A stretch of 64,000 bases of DNA from Nymphaea colorata (Eukaryota; Streptophyta; Magnoliopsida; Nymphaeales; Nymphaeaceae): assembly GCF_008831285.2 (NCBI RefSeq), contig NC_045145.1:5826802-5890801 (forward strand), written 5' to 3'. How positions within the stretch are numbered: position 1 is the stretch's first letter; every line of letters starts with the position of its first letter. The notes under the pieces are model-generated. The model saw nothing but the letters and a program-made list of their open reading frames with translations. It ran no database searches and was not told where the DNA came from. Positions 18,752 through 30,852 of this stretch are shown here, in pieces. The position numbers were made by a program, and so were the translations under genes.

Positions 18752-20203
18752 CATAGATTGGAGTCTTGATTGTGCTCGTGCATGCATGTTCGTAATACCT
18801 TCACACACCCACACAAAAGTAAATAGGAGGTTGTTACGTGGACTTGGAGCATCAACGTTTGGCATGTAGTTCAGCTGGCTGACTTTTAGTTTGGATAGTT
18901 GAGGTCTTGTACTTCCTTTAGTCTCAGTACAAAAGCAAACGTGAAAATATTCCTTCTCTAAGCTATAAAATCATTTAAGATACGAATAGTCATCATAAAT
19001 TGTTAAGCTAAATAAGTAAGAAATGCATTTGATTCTGAATATTGACAACTTACTAACATTTGATATTGTAGATAATAAGACCTTTCTATGAGCATTTTCT
19101 GTTAAAGGTATAAATATGAGGGTGCATGAGGCATGCAGTTTGGTCACCCCGACTTGGTAATGTCTTTGGGCTTGATTTTGGCTCTATTAACAAAGCTTAT
19201 GCATTAGCTCACTAGGTTTGCCAACTGTCACAGACACAAATAGGAAATTGGGTTTTATGTGGATGTCGGTGGAAGATGCCCACAAATTGGCATGGAATCC
19301 AGCCCAAATACACAGAACAAAATGGAATTGAAGGCCAACCAGGCAATCACCTAGAAGACTTGTGTATTAAGGCATACAATACACCAATAATGTATTATAA
19401 TGCTTAGAAAATGTTGAATTACTGAAGGGAGTAATTTCTCCTATAGGTGCAACAAAGGAGGGAGAACTAGTTACGCCAGTACCTAATGGCTAGAATTCTA
19501 CCCATTGAGAGCTCGTCAACAGCCAGCCCCTACGTCAAAGGCCATTGATGACCTTACAATAGACTGAAAGAAAAATAAAACAAAAAAAATACTAAAAAAA
19601 GACGAACAAAAACAGAATTACATAATAATAAACCTATATACATAGTATATCTAATCTACCAATATCTGGTGAATTGAACATTATATGCGTACTCCAATTT
19701 TGGGGTTCCTATATCAATAGAATATATGATGCTTGGAGTCAAAATTGGAGAATCCACGTGATTAGGTTCCTAGACAGTTTCATCTTCAAACCGTTGTGCA
19801 TAGGTCAACTTAATTAGAACTATGCGCAGTATGGCTTCCTAAGAGACTTCTGTTAGATGAAGCCCTTTATGCTTCAGGTGTGGTTTTTCCAAATTAGAAA
19901 ACAATAAGTCTCTTCCTGCTTGAATAGTCATATGCAAAGATGAGAATTCCTTTTCATAGGTCATGATTAAATGATGTCTTGCATAGTGATTTCTTGTTGA
20001 TGAAGGGATACCCTGGGGCAGTTATTCTTAAGAAGGTATGTCTCGGCAAGTAAATCACATTAACGTTGCTATTTGTATGCTCTTTGATTTTCAGTTGATA
20101 AACATCAGTTGCAGTATATATATTTGTTTCCTGGCATTAATTTGTCATTATGCTTGTTGATGACACAGCGTAAATCTTAACAGCCTGATATTCATCAGTG
20201 CAG

Positions 20204-20455
20204 ATGGGTGTTGCTTCAGTCATTCACCTTTACGTATACCCTGCTAAGCCATATGTGATGATGGGTGACCGTGATTCAACAAGTGTTTCTGTCCTTGGTG
20301 ACTATGCAGATATGGATTGCCCTCCGGACCCTGATGAGGTTAAGGATAGTGAGCGCCCCACAAAGCTACGATTGCCCCAGCCTGACTTTGACAAAAAGAG
20401 TGGAATGACATTGAAAGAGAGTGTTCGAGACATCGTCCTTGGTGGTGGTGAATAT
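20204..20455 (+). CDS. LAZ1/TMEM184-like (DUF300) gene, second visible exon
   Basis: 84 codons, MGVASVIHLYVYPAKPYVMM to DIVLGGGEY. The first residues finish the last membrane helix begun by the previous exon; the P-A-K-P-Y turn marks the exit to the soluble tail, as in plant LAZ1 proteins. The tail is acidic, then has TLKESVRDIVLGGGEY, a conserved block of the family. Splice sites: CAG before 20204 and TAT|GTAAGC after 20455. The exon is in phase 0 at both ends. The ATG at its start is an ordinary internal methionine, not a start codon, because the preceding exon joins in phase. Confidence 0.9.
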
Positions 20456-20562
20456 GTAAGCTTTCATTGGCTTTGGGATGTGAGCCTTTCTGAAAAAGTG
20501 CTATTCATTTTTCAAAGTTTTTCTAGTGCTTTGTTAATGCGGTCTAGTTTTGGCTTGTTTAG

Positions 20563-20916
20563 ATTGTGAATGATGTCAAGTTCACAGTTACCCATGCTGT
20601 AGAGCCTGTGGAGAAGGGCTTCACGAAGATCAATGAAAAATTTCATAGGATTTCCCAAAACATAAAGAGGAGCGAGAGGGAGAAGAGGAGGAGCAAGGAT
20701 GATAGCTGCATTGGTGAATCCACTCCTGCTAAACGAATTATCCGAGGTATAGATGATCCTCTTCTCAATGGAAGCGTGAGTGACAGTGGTGTTTCAAGAA
20801 GTAGAAAACCACGTAGAACGTCTGGATACACCAGTGCAGAGAGTGGTGGTGAGAGCAGTGATCATAGTCATGGAGGGTATATAATCCGAGGAAGAAGATG
20901 GATCACAAGTGATTAG
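20563..20916 (+). CDS. LAZ1/TMEM184-like (DUF300) gene, last exon
   Basis: 117 codons plus TAG at 20914-20916. It begins IVNDVKFTVTHAVEPVEKG, a family signature following VLGGGEY, and continues with ITKINEKFH-like and a basic stretch (KRSEREKRRSKDD), then a serine/arginine-rich low-complexity tail (SGYTSAESGGESSDHSHGG). The tail is predicted to be cytosolic and disordered. The 107-bp intron before it has GTAAGC...TTTAG. Together the three exons give 288 residues of C-terminal protein with no lesion, so the gene looks functional. Confidence 0.9.
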   Translation: MVNDVKFTVTHAVEPVEKGFTKINEKFHRISQNIKRSEREKRRSKDDSCIGESTPAKRIIRGIDDPLLNGSVSDSGVSRSRKPRRTSGYTSAESGGESSDHSHGGYIIRGRRWITSD

Positions 20917-21600
20917 GTACAAAGCTGGAGTGTGAGATTAGCAGAATGTGAGGGTGAGCATATGCTAAAGCAAGTAACTTTCTTGATGATAGAATCTTCT
21001 GCATTTTCCCCAAAAAAAAGGAGGAGGAAGCTGGTTGACTGAAGCTAGGGAAGAATGGCAACGATGAAGTTTCTGAGGTTGCTGTTGAAGAATGGCTTCT
21101 TCAATACTGTTGGGTTTGCGAGTTCTAAGGCTTGACTACTGAATAGAAATCCACTTGGTGAAGTTTCAGTTCCTTTCTGTTTCTTTTGAAAAGAGTAGGT
21201 GGTGGAACAAATACCATGGCACCTTGACTTTTTTGTTGTCGATGGCTGAACTACTGTTGCTCAGTATGATGGATGAGCATCCACCAAGTCGTTCCTGGTG
21301 ATTGTACTGCATTTCAGGCTGCAAGCGCTACTATATCACTGCGATCGTCATTAAATTTATCCAATTCACGAGGTGGCTGCTTGATGGTTATAAAACTACC
21401 CAGTTTCATTGTAAATTATATTGCTTTATTATTTCACATTCAGGTGGATGAGTAACATTTCTCTCTCCCTCATCAGAAGTATTTTATCCCTCGATTGATA
21501 AATGTCACTGTTTTTAGCGCTGGTAGTTTTCTTCTCGTGCAATCTGCTATTCCAATAGAAAGAATGCATTTCAGGTGACAATCATCCTGTTGAATTGTGG
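20917..21600 (+). other. Probable 3' UTR of the LAZ1-like gene
   Basis: Non-coding sequence after the stop, with no other gene or transposon end recognised. I cannot fix the polyadenylation site. Short open frames here (for example 21273-21455) are not supported as genes. Confidence 0.45.
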
Positions 21601-23172
21601 ACCAAGGTTCAAGCTTGTTTGTCTGTGAGCTACCAAATTCAACTTGAAACTCAGCAAAACTCCAATCTGCGACATCTCAAATCAAATTTGAGAAAAAAAT
21701 ATTATAGGTGTTCGGAGAGGGCCAGTATACGCTTGCCATAGACTGTTGCACTAATTTAGATTTTTCTTGTTCAATATCTAAATTGAAAAATGGACATGTA
21801 AAATTGAGAGGTGATTAAATTCTAAGGTGTCTTGAAATTGATTGAAAGGTACGAACTTTCACCTCATTGTAAATTTCCGAAAGGTATTAAGCTCTATTTG
21901 GAAAGTTGCAACGGGGATAGCATCCCCTTTTAATTTGTATTTAAAGCACTTGTACATGGTGAAGGGCAAGTATTTCCTTACCATTTATTTTACTCTCCCA
22001 TAAAATATTATTTTGAGTGCATTTCTATGGGATTGGAAAATTATTCTTCACCTCGCCATTGTGTTAAATAGGACATTTAAGCCATTGACGAGCTAGGTTG
22101 CTGGAGTCCCTGAAACAAAATCACATATTAGAAAATCATGGCAATCGACGGCAACTTTATCACAAATATGTCAACTTCTGTGTTTATATTTAATGAAGGC
22201 TTTTGATTTTTAGCCTTAAAATGAAGGCTGTTTGTTATGTAAGAGCTTATGGAGTTTGTATGACGTGGTTATGAAGAGTTCATTAATGATATAATTCTTG
22301 CATTATTAACCACGCAAAACGGAGAAAATGTGAGAGATCAAGAGAAATGTATAAGGCACTACTTGGGTTAAGTACCATATTTCCCTAAATCACGAATCAA
22401 CTTTTTCCAACGAGGCTTGGAGATGCCTTGGAAAATGAACTTCAATGTTTAAAAAAGATGATGTCCATCAAACTTCAAGCATTAGGGGGCTATTTTGATA
22501 TAATCCATTAGACTAATTCTCACGATTTGTTAAGATCATCAGTCAAATAAGGCGTTTGTACGATATAGATAAGGATCCACCCATGGTAGGTAAGATCCAA
22601 ATGGAAATCAAATGAAGGGAGTGGTTGCATGCGGCAACTGCTCAAGAACATATTTGCTCTATCATGATGGATAGGGATATAGACGTTGTCAACGCATAGA
22701 TGATGTATGCCTATCACCGTTTGAACACAAACCTATAATTGGTGATTGCTCAGATGGTGAAGAAGATTGAGAAACCGATTTAGACATTCAATCATAGAGA
22801 AGAGATTTTACCTGCATCCCTCTCTTAAGCATGCTCTTTTTGCAATAGCATTGTGGAATATGAATTTTTTCTTATAGGAAGGTCCAATGAGCAAGGGAGG
22901 ATCAGACAAGGCAAAAATCAAACAATGTGCCACGTGGTCGACGAATCACACAAGAGAGAAATAACCCAGTGTGGCCCATGGCTAGAATACCGGCAACTGA
23001 TGTAAGGGTTTGCCTATCAAGCTGACTTGTCTTCCAGTCAAGTAAGCTCAGCTGGGCCTTTCTCCTCAAGTAGATGCTCTCGGCATTGTATGAGAGGTGA
23101 TGCACATGGCCGAGGTAGCTGATTGATGGTGCATGGCTGTGTATGGGCACAAGAGGAGGATTGCTTTTTTGC
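21601..23172. other. No recognised feature
   Basis: No domain, splice structure or repeat terminus that I can support. The left end of the CACTA element should lie somewhere here; CACTAC at 22357-22362 was noted but has no matching right end. Confidence 0.35.
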
Positions 23173-24640
23173 CTATGATTGCTTTTTTGTCATCATTGTC
23201 ATCAACAAGTTAACTTGATCTTGTAACTCAATAATTTTCTGTTTGTTTTCTTCCATTTCATGTTCCTTTTCAGCTTGTTTTACTTGTAGTTCACGTATTT
23301 TTTCAGCTTGCCTGGCTTCAAGTTCACATATGCTCTCAACTTGTCTAGTTTCCAATTCACATATTTTCTCATTGTGGATGGCATCTATTTCATCCACCTT
23401 ATTGCATAAATGTTCCACCTTTCCACGAAAAATCACATTTTTGTGCCCTTAGTTCTGTTTGACTAGGAATTGCACTAAAAAGCTGTGATGGTTTGACTCC
23501 CATCCCATATGTGTGCACTCGTCCATATTTTTCTTGCCCCATTACTTGTGAAAGAACATCATTTGGAGATGGTCATCTTTGGCTCCTTGAGGTGGTTTAG
23601 AAAATGCTTCATTGATCTGAGCTTGTAAATTTGTGTAAGTTCAAAAAATGTGTGCATTTAGTACCTTTAAACACAATCCATATTAATAACAAAGAACTAT
23701 GACTTATAGCTGCTTCACTAGCGGATGGATTATAATACTCTTTTTCTACTTGTTCAATAATAATGAAACTTCAGCGCATGAAGCCTCTAGTGCATCCTCT
23801 GGAATCTGCATACAACAAATAATTAATAACAGAAATTTAAGTAAATAATGACAAATAAGATAAAATTTGATTAATGAGACTACATTTTCAGCTCGAAATT
23901 GAGCAAAAGTTTTTTGTGCAAGGAGTAAGAGGAAACTTTGACATTGCATGGTTTGCTTTATTTTTTCACTTTGCTACTGCAACAATATCAAAAATCAAAA
24001 CCTGATGAAGTTAAAACCAAACCCAATTTGAACTATGTCGTACTCAAATTATGCAACAAAGAGCGAGAGTGAGAGAGAGAGAGAGAGAGAAAAGGAAATA
24101 TTATACAAATTTTTCTACACAGCCTGTGGTCTTCTACTTTCAAAGTGTTGAATCAAGTACCTCTATTGATCTTTAGGGATTATGACCTTGCAATGTTGCA
24201 TACAATTATCCAAAGTTCTATATTTTCTGTAAATTTTTCTCAATTTACACCTCGAACTTTTTTGTAAAGTTTGGTACTCTTTCATCACCCATGTATTTGT
24301 AACACCAGGGACTTCGTATTTTTTCTGCAAGACAACAATGGAAATATATCATTACTAATGGAAAAACATTTTGTATTAAACATAAACAATGAAAAAAAAA
24401 ATTACTTACCAAGACACGATGTCACACATAATCCTTGCCCATATTAGGTAATTCTTTTCATTTGTAGTAGGTAAGTGTTGTGACTTGAGGATTTCATACC
24501 AATGTACTGATAAATATGCTCAATTTCTAAGCATTTTCACATATTAGTTTACTATGCTTGTTAACCTCCACTTTGAACTTTTGTGAACCCAACCTCATTG
24601 TATCTAAAGCACAAGAAAGGCCCCTTGTTTTCTTTTGTGG
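23173..24640 (-). pseudogene. CACTA second gene, Transposase_24-like (minus)
   Basis: On the minus strand, in order: a stretch ending in LGSQKFKVEV (about 24570), then YEVPGVTNTWVMKEY, the IPKDQ...YLIQHFES block (usual form iPkdqWrkLv-yW), GQEKYGRVHTYGMGVKPSQL (about 23480-23545), and a C-terminal coiled coil (23173-23436) with repeats of ELEARQAEKIRELQVKQAEK type. These match the plant transposase family PF03004 carried by En/Spm CACTA elements. Stops and probable introns break the reading. It lies downstream of the TNP2 gene, as usual in plant CACTA elements. Confidence 0.68.
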
Positions 24641-25069
24641 AGGTTGTTGACCTAAAAGTACAATAGATGAGTAAGCAAATAAAAACAAGTAAAGATGTAA
24701 GTAGCTATGACTAGAAGTAATTCATACTTGTACTAGCTTCATCGCCTTGCATTTGTACATAGTTGCACATATCATGAAAAAATTCCACTCTTATCCATCT
24801 ATGACTAGACAAACAGCTCGAAAATGAGAACCATATGAGATAATTCAATCAACAAACCACTAACAAAATAATGAAACAAACTAGCCTAAATTTGCATGAG
24901 TCTGACCATACTCATTAATAGCATCACATGATTTAGTATGACTAAAAGTAGAATTTCTTTTTTAGTACCAAATTGAAAGAACAACAAACCTGGAATAGGC
25001 TGTCAAACACAAAAAATTGAAACAAAACTAAATACATTCAATAAATACCTCATTAATAAATATGACATT
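24641..25069. other. CACTA interior, no recognised domain
   Basis: AT-rich sequence between the DUF4216 region and the Transposase_24 region. Probably intron or linker of the CACTA element. Confidence 0.4.
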
Positions 25070-25601
25070 TCAAAGTACATTTTTTTAATTATTTATACAA
25101 TATGTCGTACTCTAAAAATGTTACATCATTTGATAGTTCTTTGAAAGTTCAATCAATTGTAGAGGATGTGATGGCAAACAAAGCCGGCACATCTGTCCGA
25201 ACCCAAGAAATAACATCATCAACAGTCTCGGACAATTCAAGGTCATAAAATTCACTATCCCAAGGATGCAAATTTACTTCATCGATCATTTCATTTGACG
25301 TAGTCTATTCACTTTGCATGTCAAACAAGTCTTGAGGCTCCACTTTCACAACGACTTTCCAATATGTGCCAACAAGTCTTTTACATAAAAAACTTGTTGA
25401 ACTTGAGATTCAAGCACAAATGGTTGATCATGGACAACATGTATATTTAGAGTTCACAAGAACAAAACTAAACTCATACTTCTTTATGCCTCTAGAATGT
25501 CAACTTAAAATATCAAACCATACGCATTTAAACAATACAAACCTCAAAACGCCATAATAATCAACTTCAAAGATATCCTTAATAATACCATAGTAGGTAT
25601 C
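25070..25601 (-). pseudogene. CACTA transposase DUF4216 region (minus)
   Basis: The minus strand, across frames, reads YYGIIKDIFEVDYYG, VLRFVLFKCVWFD, SQVQQVFYVKDLLA, VVKVEPQDLFDM. These are the DUF4216 motifs found after TNP2 in plant CACTA transposases. The reading starts exactly at the right flank of the Copia element at 25602-30852; the upstream part is on the other side of that insertion (from 30853). Several frameshifts are present. Confidence 0.75.
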
Positions 25602-26058
25602 TAAAAATGTGACTGCAACAGTCACCAAATGAATATGTAGTAGAAATAGGCACTAAGGCCAAGTGGGAGAATAAGAATCATTTATTCAATAACTAGCTGC
25701 TATTCATAACAACTTACTTTGTACAAGGAATAGTGAGATATTTATAGAAGAGAAGAGGGGAAAGGCTAGAGAGGACTAGCCATTGGACTAGTTCCAATGG
25801 ATTGAAAAAAAGCTGTTGGGACTAGACAAAGGCTAGAACAAGGACCAAAAAAATAAAAATAAAAATAAAAAACTTAAAAAGATGACCTATCAATAATACA
25901 TTATTAACAATAATATTAATACATATATTAGCCTATACCTATCAATAATACATTACTAACAATAATATTAATATATATATTAGCCTATATATATTTATAT
26001 CAAATGTGCACACATAAACATATGTAATATATGCATACATGTACCCTATTTTTTAACA
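25602..26058 (-). repeat. 3' LTR of Copia 25602-30852
   Basis: 457 bp. It is longer than its partner mainly through a 52-bp tandem duplication at 25885-25936 / 25937-25988 (unit starts ACCTATCAATAATACATTA). A purine tract (AGTTTGAGTGGG on minus, about 26059-26070) abuts it. Confidence 0.88.
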
Positions 26059-27260
26059 CCCACTCAAACTTATGGTGCTATCACCGAAAGTTTGTCTAAA
26101 AGAAAGTTTAATCTGAGAGAACATAGAGGCTTAGTGAAGAAATTAGCCAGCTGAAACTATAAGAAAACATATGGAAGCTTGATAGTTTTCTTCAAAAGAA
26201 AGAGACTTTCTATTGCTTTTTGCACTTCTATGAGATGAATGATTCCCCTAAAAAAAATGCAAAATCTAGTGGTTGAGTGTCTGGCATTTGGATCTCATCT
26301 CCAATCAGCATTAGTATAAGCAATCAAGTTTAGAGAACAAGAAGAAGCCATAAATTCTTCCTTATTTATTATCCCTTTGATGTATCTAATGATACAAAGA
26401 ACAACTCCCATATGAATAGAGTTGATGGAACATGTTGAAATTGACATATTGTATGAACCGCATGAGCAATATCAAGACGAGCAATGCTGAAATATATTAA
26501 AGATCCCACAAAATTGTTGGTAGGGAGTAGGAATGGTAAGAGCAACTTCATCATCAATTTTCATTTTGCTTCCTACTACTTCAAGAGTTTCCGTAATGTT
26601 ATCATCTGTTATACCTGACTTAGCAATAATCTTTGCAGAAAACTTAGTTTGGATAAAAATAGCCTCTAATGGAATATGCAACTTCAATTCCTAAAAAGTA
26701 AGTTAAAAAACTCAAATCTTTCATTTCCAAATGTTTTTTGTAGTAGGTTCTTACATTCTTTAATTATTTTTTTGTCACTACCTGTAATAATTATGTCATC
26801 AACATATAGTAGGAAGATTATGATACCTACAACAATATTCTTGACAAATAAGGCAGTCTTAGTCAAAGATGAATGAAATCCATAATTAGAGATAATTGAG
26901 TTAAATCAATCAAACCGAGCTTTAAGGGCTTGTTTGAAACATATAGGGCCTTCTTAAGTCTTAAAACTTTTTCTTGTGGAAGTAAAAAACCTGGTGGTGC
27001 ATCCATATAAACTTCTTCTATAAGATCTCCATTTAAGAATGTTTTTTAATATTCATTTGATAGATTTTCTTGATTTTAGCTATAGGAGCAAATATTTCTT
27101 CATAGTCAATTCCATATTCTTGGGTATAACCTTTAGAAAGAAGCCTAACTTTATATCTTTTTTAAGAGCCATCACTTTTCGTTTTCACCTTTTTAGCCCA
27201 TTTGCATTCAATTGTCTTTTTTCCAATGGGTATATCTTGTATTTCTATATTTGATCATTT
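26059..27260 (-). pseudogene. Copia RT and truncated RNase H (minus)
   Basis: RT motifs on the minus strand: IIIFLLYVDDIIITGSDKK (26684-26866, catalytic YVDD kept), followed by decayed IARLDIAHAVH (26369-26557). RNase H shows TNADWR, RHSTTRFC, then jumps to a NFFTKPL tail, so its middle is deleted. Upstream RT sequence (27000-27260) reads as [17 protein letters not shown]-like and PIGKKTIECKWAK-like fragments. Many stops. Confidence 0.78.
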
Positions 27261-27845
27261 CTCAAGGCATTTAATTCTTCTATCATAGCATTCCTTCCCT
27301 CATTATATTTTGAGGCTTCACTAAATGTAGATGGCCAAAAGTGAGAGTGAATGACGTTGATTCTAGCTCTATATGTTGGGGTGAATGTCTGATATAACAC
27401 AGGGTTGCTTATATTTCTAGTGGATCTTCTAAGGTTGTTTTCATTTGAAGTAAAATGAAGATCAACAGTTTCATGGTGTTCTTATTCACCAATATTTTGC
27501 TGTCGGTTTATTCTATGATATGTAACTATGTCATTGGATACTCCACCATCATTTCTTTCATTAATATTACTATCATCAATCTCATCATACATTTTGTCAA
27601 CACATTGAGAGGGTACTTGAATGGAAAAAAATAATTATTGTTATTTTGTGGTTCTCTACATTTTTCAAATCCACTTTCTTTTTATTAAGCTTTACATTTC
27701 TTGAGACTATGATTTTGTCTTTGATTGGGTCATAGCATTTCTGGCCTTTTTGTGTTTTGTAATCACCAATGAAGACATATTCAATAACCTCTGAGTTCAG
27801 TTTGTTGCTCTTGTCATTTAAAACAAAATATCTGCATTCAAAAAT

Positions 27846-28720
27846 TCAAAGTCTATTGACATTGAGTTCATATTTAAATAACTTCTCAAAAAGAGTTGTA
27901 TTCTTTAAAATTTTTGAAGGCATTTTAATTGTGAGACAAATAGAAGCAATGGCTGCTTCAGCCCAAAAGTTTTTAGGTATATTTTTTGCAATAAGTAGGG
28001 TTATTGTTGTTTCAACTATGTATTTATATTTTCTTTTAGAAAGTCCATTTTGTTGAGGTGTTCTTGGACATGATTTTTTATGAACTATTTCACAGTTTTC
28101 CAAATATCTTTTGAATTCATTTGAAATTTATTCACCTCTGAAAGCGGTTCTTAGGATTTTTAATTTAGCATCAAATTGTGTTTTTACGAAGTTGTGAAAA
28201 AATTTGAACACCTCAAATACTTCATATTTGAATTTTAGGAAATATATTCAACAAAATCACATAATAAGATTACCCTCCTTTTGACATAATAGGAGAATGG
28301 TAGAGAAGAAAGGAAACTTCTTTGTCCAAAAGATAAGGATTTCATTTTTCTATGTATGCAATCATTACATTTACAATTCTCAGTACAAAAGTCCTTGGTA
28401 GGAGTCATTATAGATAATTTGCTAATGTTTGGATGACCTAATCTTTGATGCCAAACATTGATGTCAACATTTTTGATGTAGTTACAAAAGTTTTCTTTGG
28501 AAATACATAAATTGTTCATGTTGTAAAGATCACCCTTTCTAAAACCTTCTCCAATCAATCTCTTGGTTTGGTGATCATGCACTAAACATTTACTTGATAA
28601 GAAAACTATATCAAAACCAACATCTGAAATTTGGGATACAGAAAGTAAGTTAAGATTAAGTTTAGGGACATAACTAACTTTTTGGTATTAAGAATTTTTG
28701 TTTTTTCTTCATTTTTTTTT
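27846..28720 (-). pseudogene. Copia integrase (minus)
   Basis: Zinc region at 28235-28582 (VWHQRLGHPNISKL, then CKCNDCIHRKMKSLSF) and C-terminal catalytic region at 27846-28103 (CPRTPQQNGLSKRKYKYIVE, NFWAEAAIASICL). In PQQNG-SKRK the usual catalytic glutamate position reads S (normally ...NGVAERKN), so the DDE triad is broken. Stops separate the pieces. Confidence 0.8.
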
Positions 28721-30030
28721 AAATTTTCAACTCCTTTAACATTCAAAGACATTCCATCAGCAGTAAATACATTTGATTCATTTTTTGCTTATTCAAACTT
28801 GACAAAGAAGATATATTAGGTGCCAAATAAAATGAAGCACAGGAATCTAAAAGCTAAAGGACCATATCGAGAGTGTTGGAGGTGGATGCCGTTGTTGCTA
28901 GAGCTCCAGAATTTGACTCATTTATCATAGGTTGAAGAGCTGTTATAATTTGATTCGATGTTATGGAGATTGACGCAAGTTCACATCCTTTATTTTGAAC
29001 ATCTGCAACCTTCTTGAGAGCTTGATCAAATTGTCTAGGATTGTGTTGCCCACCTTGAGAATACGAACTTCTTCATTTATGAAAATTTATTTCATAATTT
29101 CACGATTGTCCTTCATTTTTTGTTTCCTTTCAATTTTGGGCAACTAGGACTTATGTGACCCTGTTCATGACAAAAAAAATGACAAACAATCTTATATTAT
29201 CCTTTATTTTGATTTTTAAAGTGAGGGGGTCTATAAGATCTAGAGTTGTTTCTGGGTCTAGAAGTGGCTATAACTTTGTCTTATTCTTGTTTGAAAATGA
29301 AAACAATATCTATTTCTTTAAAAAAAATCATTCTAGTCTCTTTTCCACTTAGTTTGGTAAGAATTTCATGAATAAGTGAAGGAGAAGCTAAGGATAATAG
29401 GGCTCATTTTATTTGTTCAAATTCGGGTCTTAGCCATTGAAGAAATTGAAAAAATCTAGATTCATTAACTTCATCTCTTCTAGTATCATGACATTTGCAA
29501 CTCATTCTTAGTTTAGGGCTAAGTTTATCTAATTCACTTCAAACACAAAAGACTTTCATAAAGTAATCTCTTACATTTTCCTCCCCTTGTTTGATATTTT
29601 GAGCTTTTTGAATCAATAGATACTTCTGAGCCATGTTTTTTTAAGTAAACATTCCTTTGAGGTATTCTCATACCTCACTTGCCTCTCATAGTACATGACA
29701 TTTTGGGCATTTCTAGGTTTGGTGCTTCCATAATCCAATCTTTAATCATTGAGTTCTTGGCTTCCCTATCATCTAGTTTCTAATAATATTCATTCATAAC
29801 ATTTCATTTTTCTTCTTCATCTAATTCTTTCTCAATCCTATTTTCTATTTTAGTTAACTTGAGAGAAGGATGTATAGACATACCTCTTATGAAGCCCCAT
29901 AAGTATTTTCATTTGATGTGTATCTCCAAACATTTAGTCTATAAGATATAGTTAGTTCCATCGAGCTTGTATGAAGCATGATAGCTCCCTCCCTCAATCA
30001 AAATTTTGGAATCCTCCATGAAAACTTCTA
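28721..30030 (-). pseudogene. Copia gag (minus), heavily decayed
   Basis: Starting near 30018 the minus strand reads MEDSKILIEGG, SYKLDGTNY, then NWLIMEAPNLEMP-like and MRIPQRNV-like pieces, and further on a zinc-knuckle remnant near 29150 with a one-base-per-few-codons decay. Only fragments are readable. Order and position upstream of integrase support the call. Confidence 0.6.
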
Positions 30031-30440
30031 TAAAGGACTAAGTAATACTTTTGGATGTTTCACCGAATAGTTGGTGGATGATAATCAACTGATTTCTTAA
30101 GATTTAGCAAAATCAGTTCCAAAAACTGGGGCTATAATAACTTCATACCAGATTATGTTTAGAATTAGATGTATACTTTGGAGTGCAGCAATAGACCAAG
30201 ATCAAAACTGCATAATATGAGGTGCTATTTTAGGATGAATATCCTTTCTCAAAGGTGCAACAGAAAGAAATAGAAGGTAACTTCACTTAGAGGTAGACAA
30301 TCCTTGAGAAGATTCCACAAACAGGTGGTGTGCCACGTGAGAATGATAGCGATGAATAGGTAGAAGTCTGATGATTTAGTCTTCAGAAATAAAAACAGCA
30401 ACCCAACTTTAGAAATCCTATAAATAATCAATCCAACCAG

Positions 30441-30453
30441 GGCTTTGATACCA
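30441..30453 (-). other. Primer binding site
   Basis: The minus strand reads TGGTATCAAAGCC directly after the 5' LTR, a one-base variant of the initiator-tRNA-Met site. Confidence 0.87.
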
Positions 30454-30852
30454 TGAAAATGTGATTGCAACAGTCACCAATTAAATATGCAGCAGAAATA
30501 GGCAGTAAGGCCAAGTGGGAGAATAAGAATCCTTTATTCAATAACTTGAAAATTGTTGTTCATAACAACTTACTTTCTTCCAGGAACAGGAACAGTGAGA
30601 TATTTTTACAAGAGAAGAGGGGAAAGGCTAGAGGGGACTAGCCATTGGACTAGTTCCAACAGCTCATAAAAGAGTCGTTGACTAGCTAACGACTAGAACA
30701 AGGAACAAAAAAATAAAAATAAAACACCTAAAAATATGACCTATCAATAATACATTATTAACAATAATACTAATACATATTTCAGCCTATATTTATATAT
30801 GTAATGTACACATATAAACATAGGTAATATACTTGTACCTTATTTCGTAACA
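30454..30852 (-). repeat. 5' LTR of Copia 25602-30852
   Basis: 399 bp with TG...CA ends, about 90 percent like its partner by eye, lacking the partner's 52-bp duplication. Confidence 0.88.

Larger units (their letters stand above)
10620..20203 (+). other. 9.6-kb intron of the LAZ1-like gene
   Basis: Starts GTAAAC and ends TCAGTGCAG; the exons on both sides are in phase 0 and the protein runs on from ...CIE to MGVASVIHLYVYP. The intron carries a 380-bp CTATG MITE, a 957-bp hAT-like element, a truncated CTATG element and a complete 5.4-kb minus-strand Copia element, antisense to the gene. Removing these leaves about 2.8 kb. Nothing else recognised: 10620-11536 and 18757-20203 have no domain I can support. 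Confidence 0.8.
25602..30852 (-). mobile_element. Copia retrotransposon (minus) inserted in the CACTA gene
   Basis: 5,251 bp with LTRs 25602-26058 and 30454-30852 and TSD GTATC (25597-25601, 30853-30857). The left terminus has TA instead of TG. Primer site TGGTATCAAAGCC (minus) abuts the right LTR. Gag, integrase and RT remains follow in Copia order but with many stops and frameshifts, so it is older than Copia 13336-18751. It belongs to a different Copia family, with longer, AT-rich LTRs. Confidence 0.92.

Noticed and set aside
22357-22362. CACTAC, considered as the left terminus of the CACTA element
   Set aside because: No matching GTAGTG terminus or 3-bp TSD was found beyond 33000, and a six-base word is expected by chance.
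23243-23452. Cysteine/serine-rich plus-strand frame
   Set aside because: It is the antisense of the coiled-coil end of the CACTA Transposase_24 region and has no support of its own.
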